DNA of 64,000 bases from Mangifera indica (Eukaryota; Streptophyta; Magnoliopsida; Sapindales; Anacardiaceae): positions 12,421,584 to 12,485,583 of the forward strand of contig NC_058139.1 in NCBI RefSeq assembly GCF_011075055.1, read 5' to 3'. A model generated the notes under the pieces. The model saw nothing but the letters and a program-made list of their open reading frames with translations, was not told the DNA's origin and did not search any database. The position numbers and the translations under genes are program-made. Position 1 is the first letter of the stretch. Each line of letters begins with the position of its first letter. Shown here one piece after another: positions 22,324 through 35,250 of this stretch.

Positions 22324-23460
22324 TATATTTTTAGCATTCAAAGAATTTCATGGCTAGATCTTGAGTATTTATTTACTTCTTACTGTTTAATTTTCAATTT
22401 ATTTTTAATATAAATATTAGAACTATACCTAAAATAGTTTAAATCATAAAATTAGATTAAATTATTCAAAATTCGTGGTTTGATTTGTTTTGGGTTAACA
22501 AAAATTTTTAAAAACTGTTTAAGATTTCAATTAGGGTAGATGGTTTAAGAGGGGGTGAATTAGGGTTTTAAAAATATTTATGCCAATTTAAGATATTATT
22601 GCAATTAAGAGCACTTAATAAATGTTGACTAATTTTTAATACACTTTATAAAAATGTCCAAAATTAATTCAACTTATCAATGCAAACAAGATAACATATA
22701 ACGTAAAATAAAAGGTAAAATGATTAGAAAAGCAAACACATGATATATAGTGGTTTGGTTCAATCCGATTTATGTTCACTCATCCAAGCTATCTTTTTTT
22801 AAGTATTCTACTAATTTTTTATTAACAAAATCTCAATAAAGTTTCTCTTCACAATACATTTATTTTTCAAGGTATTATTAATCTTTACAATGTTAGAGTT
22901 TAATTCAAGAGTGAAATTCATTCTTTTACAATATGAATTTATAAGAATATTAAGTTTAAAACTCTCTGAAAAAGTGTATAAAGTTTTAATTTAGTACAAC
23001 TCAATACTAATAAATTCAAAAAAATGAATAAGCACGAGCTTTGATTATAATGAAATATTTGAAAGTGAATAGCTCAAAAATATATGAAAATTTTAGCTTG
23101 CAAAAGTCATTTTCAAGTAGATTTGATTGAGTTTATATATGAAAAAATATAGAAAGTATTTGTTATGTACAAAACTAAATTTTTAGAAAACCCATAATTT
23201 AGTTGATCAACTGTATTTTGGTCAACTAGATATGGCATGATACTTTTGTATGTCTATATAACACTAGCTATTAGAAATTTCATTGCCCGATTCGGTTTAC
23301 CAAAAAGAATTTGGTAAACTGAATTTTTTAAAATAAAAAACATGACTTCTAGATAATTCAATAGTCATAATTCTAAAAATTTAGTTGGTTAATTCGATCA
23401 ACCAAATTTTATTACATTTGGACCCCTAAAATTTTGAAAATTCATAGTTTTCTTGCTAAA

Positions 23461-23810
23461 ACTTTGAAAAATGACTATTTAACCCAATTTAGAAAACTTC
23501 TTTAAAACCAACTTTGAGATATAAATTTTTAGTCTACAAAACTTCATAATTTCAAATGAATTATTGAAATTTGATCAAAACTGGTTTAACTCATTAAGTT
23601 TAAAAAATGATTTTTTAACTCAAAAATTTGAAAGATATGAAAAATTACAATTTAACTTATTTTTAGAAAACTTATTCAAACCTAAATTTGAGATATAATT
23701 TTTTAGTTCACAAAACTTTATAATTTCAAATAGATCATTAGAATTTGACATAAAGCTATTTAACTCATTAGGTTTGAAAAATAACACTTTAACCCAAAAA
23801 TTTTTAAGAG
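23461..23810. repeat. Tandem duplication, about 170-bp unit, two copies
   Basis: The unit contains AACTT.GAGATATAA.TTTTTAGT, then CAAAACTT.ATAATTTCAAAT, then TTTAACTCATTA.GTTTGAAAAAT-type words. It appears at about 23461-23632 and again at 23633-23810, with roughly 80 percent identity by eye. Confidence 0.7.
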
Positions 23811-24503
23811 AGCTTTTACATTCAAATAAATATTCTAATCAAAACTAATGTTTCAAAATTACAAATACATCTACCTAAACTTGAGTTTTTCTTCAAATCT
23901 TAAAAAATTCTTCATTTGAGTTTTGTCTTTGATTTATCACATTTATCATTCTTCAAATACATTAAGAGAATTATTGCAATCTAAAATTTACACTCAAGTA
24001 AAGACATTAGATAATATGTTTAGGGATATATTAGTTTGTTATAGTGGTTCTTTGAGTCAACTGAAACTAAATCTAATTGTAAATCACTATTTTAATATAT
24101 ATATATATATATAACAGTTACTTCATATACAAACAAATTTTATTAATTTATTTATACAAATTAGTATATTAACATTTGATTAAATGATTTTAAAGTGAGA
24201 GAAAAAGTAAATTATATCACCTAATCATATATTGCTATCATAGTTTATATAAATAAATTAGTAAATTTATTTTTATATATAATATATATAAAGAGAGAGA
24301 CACACACACATGTTTTTTTTGATAAATAGAACACATTTTGCGTAAAAACTTTTTGCATGAAAACGTATAAATTATTTTGAGAAAACTTAATAATACAAAA
24401 TATTTTTAAGAAGTATTTAAAAGATTGTATGGTATAATATAAAATTCATAATTATAACATAATAATTATAAGTTATACCTATTGGATCACTAGGTGTTTT
24501 AAT

Positions 24504-24680
24504 TATGTCAAAACTAAGTTGAAAGTTATTAATTAATATTTAATGAGTTAATTAATTTTATAACATAAAGTTCTTATGACTGAAAGATTAATTATGTCAA
24601 AACTAAGTTTAAAATTGTTAATTAATATTTAATGAGTTAAATAAATTTATAACATTAAATTTTTATGAATGAAAGATGGA
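24504..24680. repeat. Tandem duplication, about 89-bp unit, two copies
   Basis: Both copies begin AATTATGTCAAAACTAAGTT. They continue with GTTAATTAATATTTAATGAG and end near TTATGA.TGAAAGAT. The second copy directly follows the first. Confidence 0.8.
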
Positions 24681-26459
24681 TACAATTTATGTTTTCAATT
24701 TTTCAGATATGAGATGCTCATCCTTTGTGGGACACTAGTTGCTCTAACCGTTCCATGCTCGTCCTTGTAAGTTTGGAGCTCTCAGAAATTTTTGTCAAAT
24801 GGATAACAACGTTCGTTTTAAATTAAGGGATGCTTGTCCAAGCTTGGACAACAACCATGTGATGCACGTCTCCAATGTATTCGAAAGTTAATTTGGGATG
24901 GTCAACAAAGTCAACATGGTGGTCATCCTTTCATTTCTGAAGCATTCTGGAATTTTAAAGGTGCAAAGCAGGTTGTCTATCTCGAAAAAAGGGGATGTTG
25001 ATCCCTCGAGTGGTATGTTTCAAAAATTCGATCATTCGATGTTTGATTTAAAGCTATCAAAGTCGAAATGTGTAAGTGGACACCTGTCTCGTCGTGTTTT
25101 CAAGGCTAAAATATCATTTTCGAAGCTTAACGAATACATTATCCCAACCAACAGTCATTTGAGCCATTCCAACAATACAAGACTATAAATTAAAAACTCT
25201 TTAATAGAGAATAGGTTAGAGATTACTAATGTAAAATCTTATACTTTTCTTTTCTCCAAAAGCTTATAACTCATATCATTGAGAGACATCCTACACTTAA
25301 TCTTTGTATCAATCTTATAGAGACATTTTACATTTAATTTTTATGTATTCAAACAAAAGTTGGCAAAATCTCGAATAACTATTGTGGTTGGCAAAATCTT
25401 GGATAACTATTGTAAAGAGATATTATCTTTACAAGTAAAACTTTAAACGGGTTATTCGAAAAAGTAGACGTAAGAGGCTTGGAAGAAAAAATTCCGACCC
25501 ACTATAAATTATTGAACATTTCCTTTCTCTATTCTCTTTACTTTATGTATTATATTTATGTTATATGTTTTTGATAAATTGTTGAATATTATCTATATTT
25601 AATTACTTGAGTAAATTTGTTGGACATTGATTTAGTTTGAGTATATTCATTGAAATTGTTTGTGAAATTGTGATTGATTATAAATTTGTTCAAGATTTTT
25701 ATTTGGTTAAAAAGTTTTAAATAATTCTATTCACCTTTCTCTAAGATTATTAACCATTTGAAGTTTTTCAACACCTATAAAAAATGGACAGAAAATATTA
25801 GAAAAAAAAAAAAAGAAAAAAATGGAATTGTATAAACTATATTGCAAACATAACAACATCTCTACAATGTAATTTTATAAATTACTTTTAGAGTGTGTTT
25901 GGTTTGTATAATTTTTTATTTATTAAAAAAATATTATCATAAAAATAGATTACCAAAAACTTTATTGTATATAAATAATTATTGTTTTGAATAATAATAA
26001 TAAAAAATATTAATATATTATTTTACTTAAATACTTTTGAAAGATTATTCATTATAAATTAATATCTTGTTTAATTATACTAACATGTCTTTATGTTATA
26101 TATTTGTTTTATATATTCTTTAAAATATTTTTCATCTTAATAATATATTAGGACTTCTTGTTAAATTATGAAATTAATTAATTAATTATTTTTTCTATTA
26201 TAATTTCATGTTGTTATTTTAATTAAAAATTAAAATATTTTTGTCCTAAAAGTAAACAATTTAAAATAGATTGATAGCAATACCTGTAACTGTGCAGTTA
26301 ATGATGCATATTCGTAATTCCCTATGCACTGACCTTAAAATAGTATTGACGCTAAAATTGATTAAAATTAAAAAAAAAATTATAGATAGATATAATAATA
26401 AAATGTTAAAAATATGGTTGCTAAAATATTTTTTTAATTGGGGTTAAATTTTGTTGAGA

Positions 26460-27095
26460 GGCCAAAGGATCTATTCCCACCCAAAGTATATTTTGATTTC
26501 ACATTTCCACTTCTTAATTTTAAAAATCTTAAATATACATTTAAAAATGATTAAAATTAATGGTTTTAAAAATAAAATTCAATGCGGTTGTCAACAATAA
26601 ATATCTCCCCATGCTTTCTCTCCTTTCGGCGGTGAAACTTCCCTCGTTTGGAAGCTTAAACGATGTTGATTGATATCAGAAATAACTTGGATTCATCAGA
26701 AAGATGAAAATAAGATCCGATGAAAATAAGAGATCTTGTCTTCATTGGGGGAGATGATATTTCGCCATTTCCAACGAAACATCGTCTTTTGTAAGGTTTA
26801 AGACTGTTGGCCAGAGGAAAAGATGGTGAGAGAGTGACCGTTAGAGGAAGAGAGAAGAGACGCTACCAAAGATGATATCAGATCATTGAAAACCAACCAT
26901 AGGGGGGGATATATTATTTTTTAAAACTTAGCTTATAAAAGAAATTGTTAGATTTTAAAATTTAGAAAAAAAATTTTAAGAGATTAAAATTTTATTAATT
27001 TTAATTATTTATAAATAGATAAATAAGATTTTTAAAATTATAAAATAAAAACTTAATATTAGAAGATATTTTGGATAATAGATAGTCCGTCGACC
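26460..27095. mobile_element. Long-TIR Mutator-like miniature element (family B), copy 1, 636 bp
   Basis: The left terminus is GGCCAAAGGATCTATTCCCA followed by CCCAAAGTAT. The right terminus TATTTTGG..ATAGATAGTCC..GACC is its inverted, degraded counterpart. Nine-base flanks TTGTTGAGA (26451-26459) and TTGCCGAGA (27096-27104) match at 7 of 9 positions, like a Mutator-type target duplication. The interior is non-coding, with AAAAATCTTAAATA-type left-arm words and a purine-rich GAGAGTGACC..AGAGGAAGAGAG section. Confidence 0.7.
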
Positions 27096-27485
27096 TTGCC
27101 GAGACGAACCAACCTGGAGCGTGAACAACTGATTCATTGTTGCCTGACACATTAATTGAGACAAAATGCTGAAAAATCCATCCAATTGTTTATACATTTA
27201 ATTCGTTTTTTCAATTGCCAATACGTTTGGTAATTTCAAAATAAATAAACGTATGACAAGAAATTATGGAATGACAAGTTACATCAATTCTACTTTTATT
27301 GAAATCATAATAGTAGGGTTATATATCAAAAACTTAATTATAATATCGTATTATATGATATATTTATTATATCATATTAATTATGATATATCTTATAATA
27401 AATATTATTTTTTATCTGTATTATATTATCTTATATGATACATATCGTATATAACATAATACTATATATATGGGCGAAACCATGT

Positions 27486-28139
27486 GGCCAAAGGACTTAT
27501 TCCTATCCAAATTATCTTCTAATATCAAGTTTTCACCCTTAATTATAAAAATCTCAAACTCTCACCTATTGAGAGTTAAGTCTGTTAGTTTTAATGATAA
27601 AATCATTATTTTATCTGTAATATTAAAAATAAATTAAAATTTAATTTCTTTTTTCTCCCAAACCCTAAAAAGTAACCATTTTCCTTATAGGCAAAATTTT
27701 AAAAAATGATATTTTCTCTCAAAGGGTTTAGTTTTCAAACTATGACGTCATCTCTGACACCATTGTTGGTGGTCTCTCCCTCTTAAAGCTTTATCGGAAA
27801 GACGAAGCTCTTCGTCTTTGTAGCTTGATTCGATGCTGATTGGACGTCTAACTAAAAGGAAAGAGATCAACAGAAAAAGAGAAAGCTTTGGGAGAGAAAA
27901 GACACCAACAATGAAGCTAGAGTTTGAAAACTAAACCTTATAGGAGAAATGTCATTTTTTAAAACTTGGTCTATAAGAGAAATGGTTAATTTTTAGAGCT
28001 TAGAAAAAAATAAAATAAAATTTTAATGGATTAAAGTTCTGTTAATTTAATTATCTATAGGTATATAAATAAAATTTTTAAAGTTAATAGGGCGAAACAT
28101 AAAATTAGGCGGTATTTTAGGTGGGATAGTCCTCTGACC
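27486..28139. mobile_element. Long-TIR Mutator-like miniature element (family B), copy 2, 654 bp
   Basis: The left end is GGCCAAAGGACTTATTCCTA and the right end TTTAGGTGGGATAGTCCTCT followed by GACC. Flanks AAACCATGT (27477-27485) and AAACCATAA (28140-28148) agree at 7 of 9 positions. The arms pair far inward: GGGTTTAGTTTTCAAACT near 27725 is the inverse of AGTTTGAAAACTAAACC near 27921, and GGTGGTCTCTCCCTC..AAAGCTTT pairs with the AAAGC..GGGAGAGAAAAG side. The centre holds GACGAAGCTCTTCGTC, a perfect short palindrome. Confidence 0.8.
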
Positions 28140-28524
28140 AAACCATAACAGAATTGAGCATTCAAACATTCAATCCAAGACGGCAATTGCATGGAATTGC
28201 CATTGATCCTGTACCTGATGATACGATAACAACATATTTATTTTATTCAATATTTTATCATCAAATTTGAAAATAAAATTAAAGAAGCCAAAGACATTTG
28301 TCATTTGACGTGTTAGGCTAAAATTCTAGTCCATTTGTCAACTAAAAAGTAAGTTCCAGAATCTAATTTTTTTCTATACTTCAAGCGTGGATATTATCAA
28401 GAAAAACAAAAGTTGGAGTGTCTGAAAATAAACATAAATTATAATTATTGTGTAATTATTAAATTATCTTAATTTTATTATGGAGATAATTTTAGTTAAA
28501 ATTCCATTTTACATTTAGTAATTA

Positions 28525-29456
28525 GGCCAATAGATTATTCCCACTCAAGGTATAGTAAAATTTTAAACTCTCACTTTCTAATTTTTAAAAACCCAAATAC
28601 TCACTCACAACCAAATTTTCGTTAAAAATTTCAATTAAAGTTAGGGATAAAACCGTTATTTATAAAAAAAAATTAAAGTTTTATCATATTTCTTCTCTCA
28701 TATTTAAAAACTTACATTCCCCCCCCCCCCCCCACCCAAAGTTTGAAAAATGTAAAACCTCCCTAGGGTTTGTTCCTTTTTCTCATACGCTGATTTCTCC
28801 TTCTCCGGCCATCAATCGTCCTTCCTTCCCCCTTTATCTCTCTTCCAGTCTCTCTCTCTTATCTCTCCAACCATCTTCGGTCGGATACGAAGATGAAATT
28901 ATCTTTGTCTTAGATGAAGATGGTCGATCTTCGTAGAGACGAATATATGTCTTAGATGAAAACGATATATTTTCGTCTGAGATGAAGACGTATTGTCTTT
29001 GTCTCTCAAACGAAGACGATGAGTCTTTGACAGAGAGACAAAGACGACATGACGAAGACAATGTTTTCGTCTGAGACACAAAGATGATTTCGTCTTCTTC
29101 TCCTACCGAAGAAGGCCGAAGAGGCAAGGGAAAAAGACTGTAAGAAACATAAAAGGGGAAGAGAGGACGACTGATGGCTAGAGAAGAAGAAATCGACCTT
29201 GAAGGAAGAGGAACAAACTCTAGGGGTTTTTTTGTCACTTTTTAAATTTTAGATTGTAAAAAAATATAAGCGTTTAAATATGAGAGAGAAAAATATGATG
29301 AAACTTTAATTTTTTTGATAAAAGATAGTTTTATCTCTAATCTTAACTAAAATTTTTAATAAAAATTTGATTATAAATAAGTATTTAAATTTTAAAAAAT
29401 TGGAGGGTGAGAGTTTAAGATTTCAGTATCTTTATAAATGAATAAGTCTTTTGGCC
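28525..29456. mobile_element. Long-TIR Mutator-like miniature element (family B), copy 3, 932 bp
   Basis: The left end is GGCCAATAGATTATTCCCAC and the right end GAATAAGTCTTTTGGCC. The 9-bp target duplication TAGTAATTA is perfect (28516-28524 and 29457-29465). The arms include inverted AACTCTCAC/GTGAGAGTT blocks. A poly-C run stands at about 28719-28733. The central 250 bases are rich in CGTCT/AGACG, TCTTCG/CGAAGA and GTCTTTGTCTC words in both orientations. This creates a long but meaningless Ser/Arg-rich reading frame on the minus strand. Confidence 0.85.
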
Positions 29457-29599
29457 TAGTAATTAAAATAGGAAACGGCCCCACTCACATGCAAAACACT
29501 GTACACCATGCAAGATAAGAGGCCCCATAAAACAACAATCACAAAGAAGTCAAATCCGGTGTGTCTGACCCTGAAACTACTTGGACTAACATGCAACTG

Positions 29600-30542
29600 C
29601 ACACTACAGAATCACAAGATCTTCGCCGCCACGTGCGCTGTCTCGGAGGTTACTATTAGACTAACCACTAATAGTCAATGACTTCAAATAATTTCGTTAA
29701 AAAAAATAAAACAATTGACATTTCTATGAAGACGTGTCGGTATCTGATTGGATCAATGACGTGTTTATTGGAGCTGATTGGGAGGGAGGAGCTTTGGTTT
29801 GGTCGTCCTTTTTGCGCAGGCCTTCGTTAGCGACCCGCCCCGCCTAGCTTCTTTGCCTTGTAATTATTATTCCTCCTTTACCCTCTACATTGCCCCGAAT
29901 TTACCTTTATACCCCTTATCTACCCAAAGAAAAACATCCACGTGATATAATTGGAAATTCACTTTCAGATCTTTTTCCTTAATTATCGTTAGGTGTGGAT
30001 TTCATACCATCTAATCATCATCCTACGGCTCTCATTCTCTCAAAATTAATCAGAATCCCAACATTAATTGTAATTAGGTAATAATAGAAAAAAATTAATT
30101 TAAAAATCCGTCTGAGTCTGAATTGTGTGCGGCTTGGGACAGAAATACTGAAAGTGAGTGAGTTTTATTTATGAGTAATACTATGTATACCTATTTTGGA
30201 TACACAAATATATATACACTCACATGTGTCATCATATGATTAGTTATTGTTTTATTTTTAATTTAAAATCATCCAATCATATAATGACACATATAAATAT
30301 GTACATAGTTGTATATCCAAAATAGGTACATATAGTTTTATTGTTTATTTATACTCAAGAAAATTAATTAAAAAAAAAAAAACGAAGGAAAAAATCGACA
30401 TCCCCTCGTTTGGTTCCCACCAAAGGCAAACCCCTTCAATAATAACCTAACCAAAAAACTATCTTCTTCCCTCGTCGACATTTCTGGTTCTTGTGTTTTT
30501 TTTTTTTTTCAAAACCAACCGAACAAACAGGAAAAGAAAGAC
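29600..30542 (+). promoter_or_regulatory. GATA1-like gene promoter and 5' UTR with two G-boxes
   Basis: CACGTG stands at 29630-29635 and again at 29939-29944. ACGTGTC occurs near 29733 and TGACGTGT near 29757. These are ACGT-core sites for bZIP and bHLH (PIF-type) factors. The miniature element 30173-30343 separates them from the gene. The leader ends with a poly-T run around 30497-30511 and ACAGGAAAAGAAAGACATGG around the start codon. Function of the sites is inferred from motif only. Confidence 0.45.
30173..30343. mobile_element. Miniature inverted-repeat element (MITE-A), copy 2, 171 bp
   Basis: The left arm GAGTAATACTATGTATACCT then ATTTTGGATACAC is mirrored by the right arm GTATATCCAAAATAGGTACA then TATAGTTTTATTG. 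The 9-bp target duplication TTTATTTAT is perfect (30164-30172 and 30344-30352). The family is the same as 22156-22323. It sits about 200 bases upstream of the GATA1-like start codon, between the G-boxes and the gene. Confidence 0.82.
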
Positions 30543-30756
30543 ATGGATGGTTTAGACACCGAGGCTTCTTTCATGGACGAGTTGCTCGACTTCTCCTCTG
30601 ACATAGGCGAGCAAGAGGACGATGATGACAAGATGATGAACACCAACAAAAGACCCAGAAAGGCTTTGTCTCCCCTTAACCATAACGCCACCACCACCGC
30701 CTTCGATGTTTTCGACTCACTTCAGCCTAGCCCTTCACCTTTTCCTGTAAGTTTCA

Positions 30757-30798
<42 letters not shown>

Positions 30799-32045
30799 CC
30801 CGTTCTTGGGTTCATTGGGAAAGCAGAGTTTTGCCTCTACTCGGTTGTTTTTGCTGAGTTGACTGATTTTGACTCGGATGAGTTGTAGAGTGTGGGTTGA
30901 GTCGAATCGGCCCATTCCGAGTTACGATTTAACTCGGTCTTGTGAAAAGATTAAAAAATAATGGCTTTTGACCGGTACATAGACAGCTGTGGTTGGGTTA
31001 ATTATTCACGCACATCTGTTTTGATAGGTGCGCACAATTCCCATTTTTAGGACAGTTTTACTTTTTGAGAGTGGGGAAATTATGGGTATTTCGTAGAAGT
31101 TGTAAGATATTAAGAAGGTTACTTTTGGTATTTGAGATAAAAATGGTTGGGGTCATTATTGTTATGAGCTGTTTCTCACGAGGTGAGTGGTGCACCATAA
31201 ATGTCCAGGCGGGTACAACAACTTAGGCTAAATAACAACAAAAAGACAACTTCATCCTTGTTTTTGGTCCGTTTCGTCCCCACTTTTAGGTGCGTCCGAT
31301 GGGCAAAAACGCCTTTTTGTTATTGTCAACCAATTCATCAACTCGAGCTCCAACTCGACAAAGTTGCTGAGTGTAACTCACATGTTTCTTTTTTAATTTC
31401 TGATAATTACAACAGGAATTTGTAGAGGAAGATTTGGAATGGCTATCGAATAAAGACGCGTTCCCGACGGTTGAAACTTTGGGAGACATCCTTTCAAATC
31501 CCATTTCGAATGCTAAGCTTCAAAGCCCAGTTTCGGTTCTTGAAAACAGCAGCAGTAGCCACAGTACCACCACCAGTACGAGCACGAACGAAAGTACGGT
31601 GACCAACAATAATAATGGTAGCATCATAATGAACAGCTGTGGCAGCTTCCGGGTTCCGGTGCGTTCACGGAGCAAGCGGCGCCGTACGCGGCGGCAAAGC
31701 CGGGAGTCCTGGTGGGCGGTTCAGGAGAACGTGGAAAGTGTGAAGCCTGTTGCTGTTTTTTCGAAAGTGAGTATCGGCAGGAAATGTCAGCACTGCGGGG
31801 CTGAAAAGACCCCACAATGGAGGGCCGGGCCAATGGGCCCCAAAACGCTGTGTAACGCTTGTGGGGTGAGGTATAAATCCGGTAGGCTGGTGCCGGAGTA
31901 TCGACCAGCTAATAGTCCGACGTTTTCGAGTGAATTGCATTCAAATTCGCACCGGAAGGTGATGGAAATGAGGAGACAGAAGATGATGCCTATGGAGAGT
32001 GGGATTGTTGGTATGGGGATAGTTAAGCCTGTGGATAGAGGGTAG
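30543..32045 (+). CDS. GATA1: GATA zinc-finger transcription factor, GATA1-like, 277 aa
   Basis: Two exons: 30543-30746 and 31416-32045, joined in frame (CCT|GTAAGT donor, AACAG|GAATTT acceptor). The N-terminus is acidic ([23 protein letters not shown]-type run). It is followed by the subfamily A signature [18 protein letters not shown] and [13 protein letters not shown] basic [10 protein letters not shown] stretch (about 152-161) looks like a nuclear signal. The plant GATA finger is intact: C192-x2-C195-x18-C214-x2-C217, with [19 protein letters not shown] and then [20 protein letters not shown]. It binds GATA sites in the nucleus. Length and the two-exon layout fit Arabidopsis GATA1 (274 aa, from memory). 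The ATG at 30543 opens the conserved acidic start. Four nearby paralogs in Arabidopsis make the exact orthology a best guess. Confidence 0.93.
30761..30794. repeat. (TC)17 microsatellite
   Basis: An uninterrupted TC dinucleotide run starts 15 bases after the splice donor in intron 1 of the GATA1-like gene. It is likely length-polymorphic. It lies close enough to the donor to be worth noting for splicing. Confidence 0.9.
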
Positions 32046-34215
32046 CATTAGGGTAGAAGGTAGAATTTTTATCTTTTTTTTTGGGTTATCATTATTCTTA
32101 TTTATTTTAACTTGTAGTTCAGCAAAGTTAGTGTCTTAATGAATTAGGGTTATGGTGTAATGGACATTATGTTAGGTGGTATTTTGCTATTTCTTTTGTT
32201 TGGAAGAAAATCAATCAAAAGAATTTTGCTTGCAGTGTGGTTTTTTTTTTTTAAATAGAAGGAAGGTAGTGGGTTTTCCATTTAGTCCAATCTGATGTTT
32301 TTGGAGGATTGTGGATTCCCTTAATGAATGAATGTGTTTTCAGAAGGCTAACTCATTTGTGTAGGATAGAAGAAGAGCTGCATTTGCTGCAATCCACTAA
32401 GCTAGTTTTCATAGTGTCTTAATTTCTCTTGTTTCTTTTTTTTGGGCTTGTAATCATGTGCTGCTGAATATTTACTCATGATCCGACAACTCATTCAGTG
32501 GCATATCCCAGAATCCATTATAGCCTCTGGTTGACATTTTCTCTTACAGAGGCAAATAAGTTTCTTAATGATGCATATGTTGATCTTGGGTTTGGGAAAA
32601 AAGAAATATTGTTTCTGGGTATTAAAGGAGGATTCTTGTTAAGTGAACTTGTAAGTAATGGAGAAACATTGACTCTGGATAAATTGAAACTCTGGTAAAT
32701 GATATGTATGAATGATTTAAAATTGGTTTAGTGGGCATTGGCAAAAATTATTGCACATGGCATGTTGCTATCATGCATTATTATTAATGTAGAAGTATCA
32801 TGCCATATGTTTTCATTACTCTTCAAAAAGTGGCATGACATGAGATTGACTAAACTACTCAACTACCCTTGAAATCCTATGGCGCAACTTGTGGAAGGAT
32901 GAATTTCCCTTGCCCTAGGTTTCATTTAGTAAATGAAATCAATTTACACCACCAAAAGTAGTAGGTAGTAGGGTTAAAAGGGCATCTTATCTTGTTGAGT
33001 TGGCAGTAAATTAGATGTAGAAGAAGAGAATCTTTATAGATGAAACCTTTAATGGGAAAGCAGTGCATTCGTTGGTTAGTTTTGTGAAGTGACTCATTTT
33101 CTGTATCTTCCAAGTGGGACAGATGAATAAAGTTTCCATAGCTTTTTAACCTCTCTGCAATGGCAGTTTCTGCATCTGCATCTGCATCTTCCACTTTCTT
33201 CCATGCAATTTCCCAACCAACCCCACTTCACTGACCGAATATTTGGATATTATTTGCTTTCTGAATTTAGTTTTTACTTGTAATCAATCTATTTGCTTTC
33301 TTTTTACTTTTCCAGTTTTGGCTTTAGTGTTCAGGTCTATGTCTGCAGCTAGGGATTTCCAAACATAGTTACTCAAATTGAAAGAAGTGGACAACGATTA
33401 CTAGAATTATTACCCTTTCTTTTCTTGGAGATGAAGTTCATATGATTACAATCAACTTATCATTTTCATGCCTATCTTTATCAAACAATGAAACCGTTTT
33501 CTGCTTACAGCTTACATGCACTTTCCATTGTTGGATTTATACTCTCTCTAATCTTCTTTCTGGAGAAGAAAATGGATCAATTTTAAGTGATAATGTTACC
33601 GTTTTTAGGGTTAAAACTTCTTCGTGATCAAACTAATGAACTTGAAACCCAAGATGGGACTAGTTGTCAATCAACAATGAGTTATTCAATCAATAGATAG
33701 GTGCATCACTAGCATAGAGTTAATTTAAGGCATGAATAGGAGACAGCCCCATCTAGAAGTAGTGAAAGAATGGAGTTAGCCACTATCATCATTTTTGTTA
33801 TTTCCTCAACATTAAATAACAGTTTCTATTATCATAAAACAATTTCTCACGATTTTAGCAACTATAATTGAGTGAGATTGCTCTACTACCATACCGAAAG
33901 GACACATACATTTGATGATGATGATGACAACCATCAAAACTCATGATATTGTACTATATATATTCAATTATATATGTAACCATAGTTTTTTTTTTTTTTT
34001 TTGTTAAAGTTGGTATTTTAGAGTCAATCTTTTTTTACTGTACCAGTTCATGAATGTCATATCTACAACGCCTCATGACATCTTTATCTATGAGGTTCTG
34101 AATAAATAAATAATTTTAAAATAGTAGATATGTGACGAAAGAATTAGTGTATGTTAACTAATCGTGAATGCACTATGATCACATAAAATGACTATTTTAG
34201 AACTGTATGAAGTCC
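32046..34215. other. 3' flank and intergenic spacer
   Basis: The first 200-250 bases are the presumed 3' UTR of the GATA1-like gene (TATTTTAACTTGTAG, AATGAATTAG). The rest has short open frames on both strands without family resemblance, a GCATCT repeat (about 33174-33190) and a poly-T run near 33987. I see no gene, RNA or clear transposon. Confidence 0.5.
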
Positions 34216-34219
34216 TGAT

Positions 34220-35250
34220 ATTATCTAAACAAGGGCACAAGTAATATAGTCAAGAGTATTATAGTGTTAAATGACCCACTGAAAGGTAATGACATATCTC
34301 ACTTGTCAAAACTATTCAGAGATAGTTTGGTGTAATATATGGATACATGTTGTGTAGATATATCCACCAAAATGACCCACCAAAAGGATTCTATATGGAT
34401 GATTGTTGTAGTGTCTATGAAACATATCCTATTACCAAATGGTAGCACATGTGATCATTTGACTTGAGGTTATCGAACAATTTTGTACAAGGATCGATAT
34501 AGTTTGATATGAGCTCAATGTAGTCCTTGAAAAAGAATTACCCAAATGATAGTGATTGACTATATTGAGAGATGTATGAAGGCTATGGTGGATCAATAAA
34601 TGATTTATTACTCTTAAGCACGAGAGCTGATTTCTCTAATAGGTCTTTTGAGAGACATTAACGACTATTTGAATTTGTGGTCACAATATATTTGAGTTGA
34701 TGCTTGATCAAATACCATTCACGTTATTGATACAAACATTAGTCTATTCATATCAAGGGTCTGCTGAGATAGACACTAAATTTATAATTCAGCCTCAAAG
34801 AAATGTCATATGATGAAAAAATTAGATTGTACGATAGCTGTGTTTTTGATAGGTTAATAGACAATTTTTAACACTTCATTAGTTAGGTAGTTATGATATC
34901 TTTTTGAAGGCCAATATTGGTTTGTGCATGAATATATGTTGAATTATAGATTCAATATGAATCTATCCATTATCGAATCAATGATGAGCCTATCGGTCAT
35001 ACACAATAAGAGCTTATCAAACTTTAGAGACATTAGATTAGTCAAAATGAATCAAGTTCGATTTTCAGATTGTCAATTGCGAGTCTCGTGAAATGTTAGG
35101 ACTTAAGATATAAATTATGGTACTTTGAGGACCAAAATAAAATAATTTAGAGGTGAGTAAATGTGAATGATATTGTGTACAGTTGACTTTATCCAAACTG
35201 GATAAAGATAAAACTAAATTAGATTTTGCCAGGTCACATGTATAACTGAG
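34220..35250. repeat. Dispersed repeat C, copy 1 (probable old retrotransposon sequence)
   Basis: Word order is shared with 38500-39080: CACCAAA, then GATTGTTGTAGTGT.TATGAAA, GGCTATGGTGGATCAATA, GAGAGACATTAACGACTATTTGAATTT, GGGTCTGCTGAGATAGACAC and TAGGTAGTTATGA..TCTTTTTGAAGGCCAATATTGGT. Identity is about 70 percent by eye. There are no coding motifs. Its length and repetition suggest LTR or untranslated retroelement sequence. Confidence 0.55.

Larger units (their letters stand above)
20870..26459. other. Transposon-derived AT-rich spacer
   Basis: No host gene is visible. The stretch 22490-25770 reads like the non-coding part of an old LTR retrotransposon: GTTTAAGAGGGGGTGAATTA near 22543, many AATTC/GAATT words, and short open frames without family resemblance (24898-25188 included). 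It also holds a miniature element at 22156-22323 and two tandem duplications, listed separately. From about 25890 the sequence is extremely AT-rich and begins GTGTGTTTGGTTTG, like the ends at 62280. Confidence 0.5.

Noticed and set aside
24898..25188. 96-codon plus-strand frame
   Set aside because: No recognisable domain, embedded in LTR-like non-coding sequence; probably chance.
28834..29238. 134-codon Ser/Arg-rich open frame on the minus strand
   Set aside because: It lies wholly inside a long-TIR element and results from repeated CGTCT/TCTTC words; no family resemblance.
31624..31940. Two overlapping minus-strand frames of 69 and 91 codons
   Set aside because: They are antisense shadows of the GC-richer GATA finger exon.
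32922..33194. 90-codon minus-strand frame beginning MEDADADAETAIAERL
   Set aside because: The acidic start is produced by a GCATCT microsatellite; the rest has no recognisable similarity.
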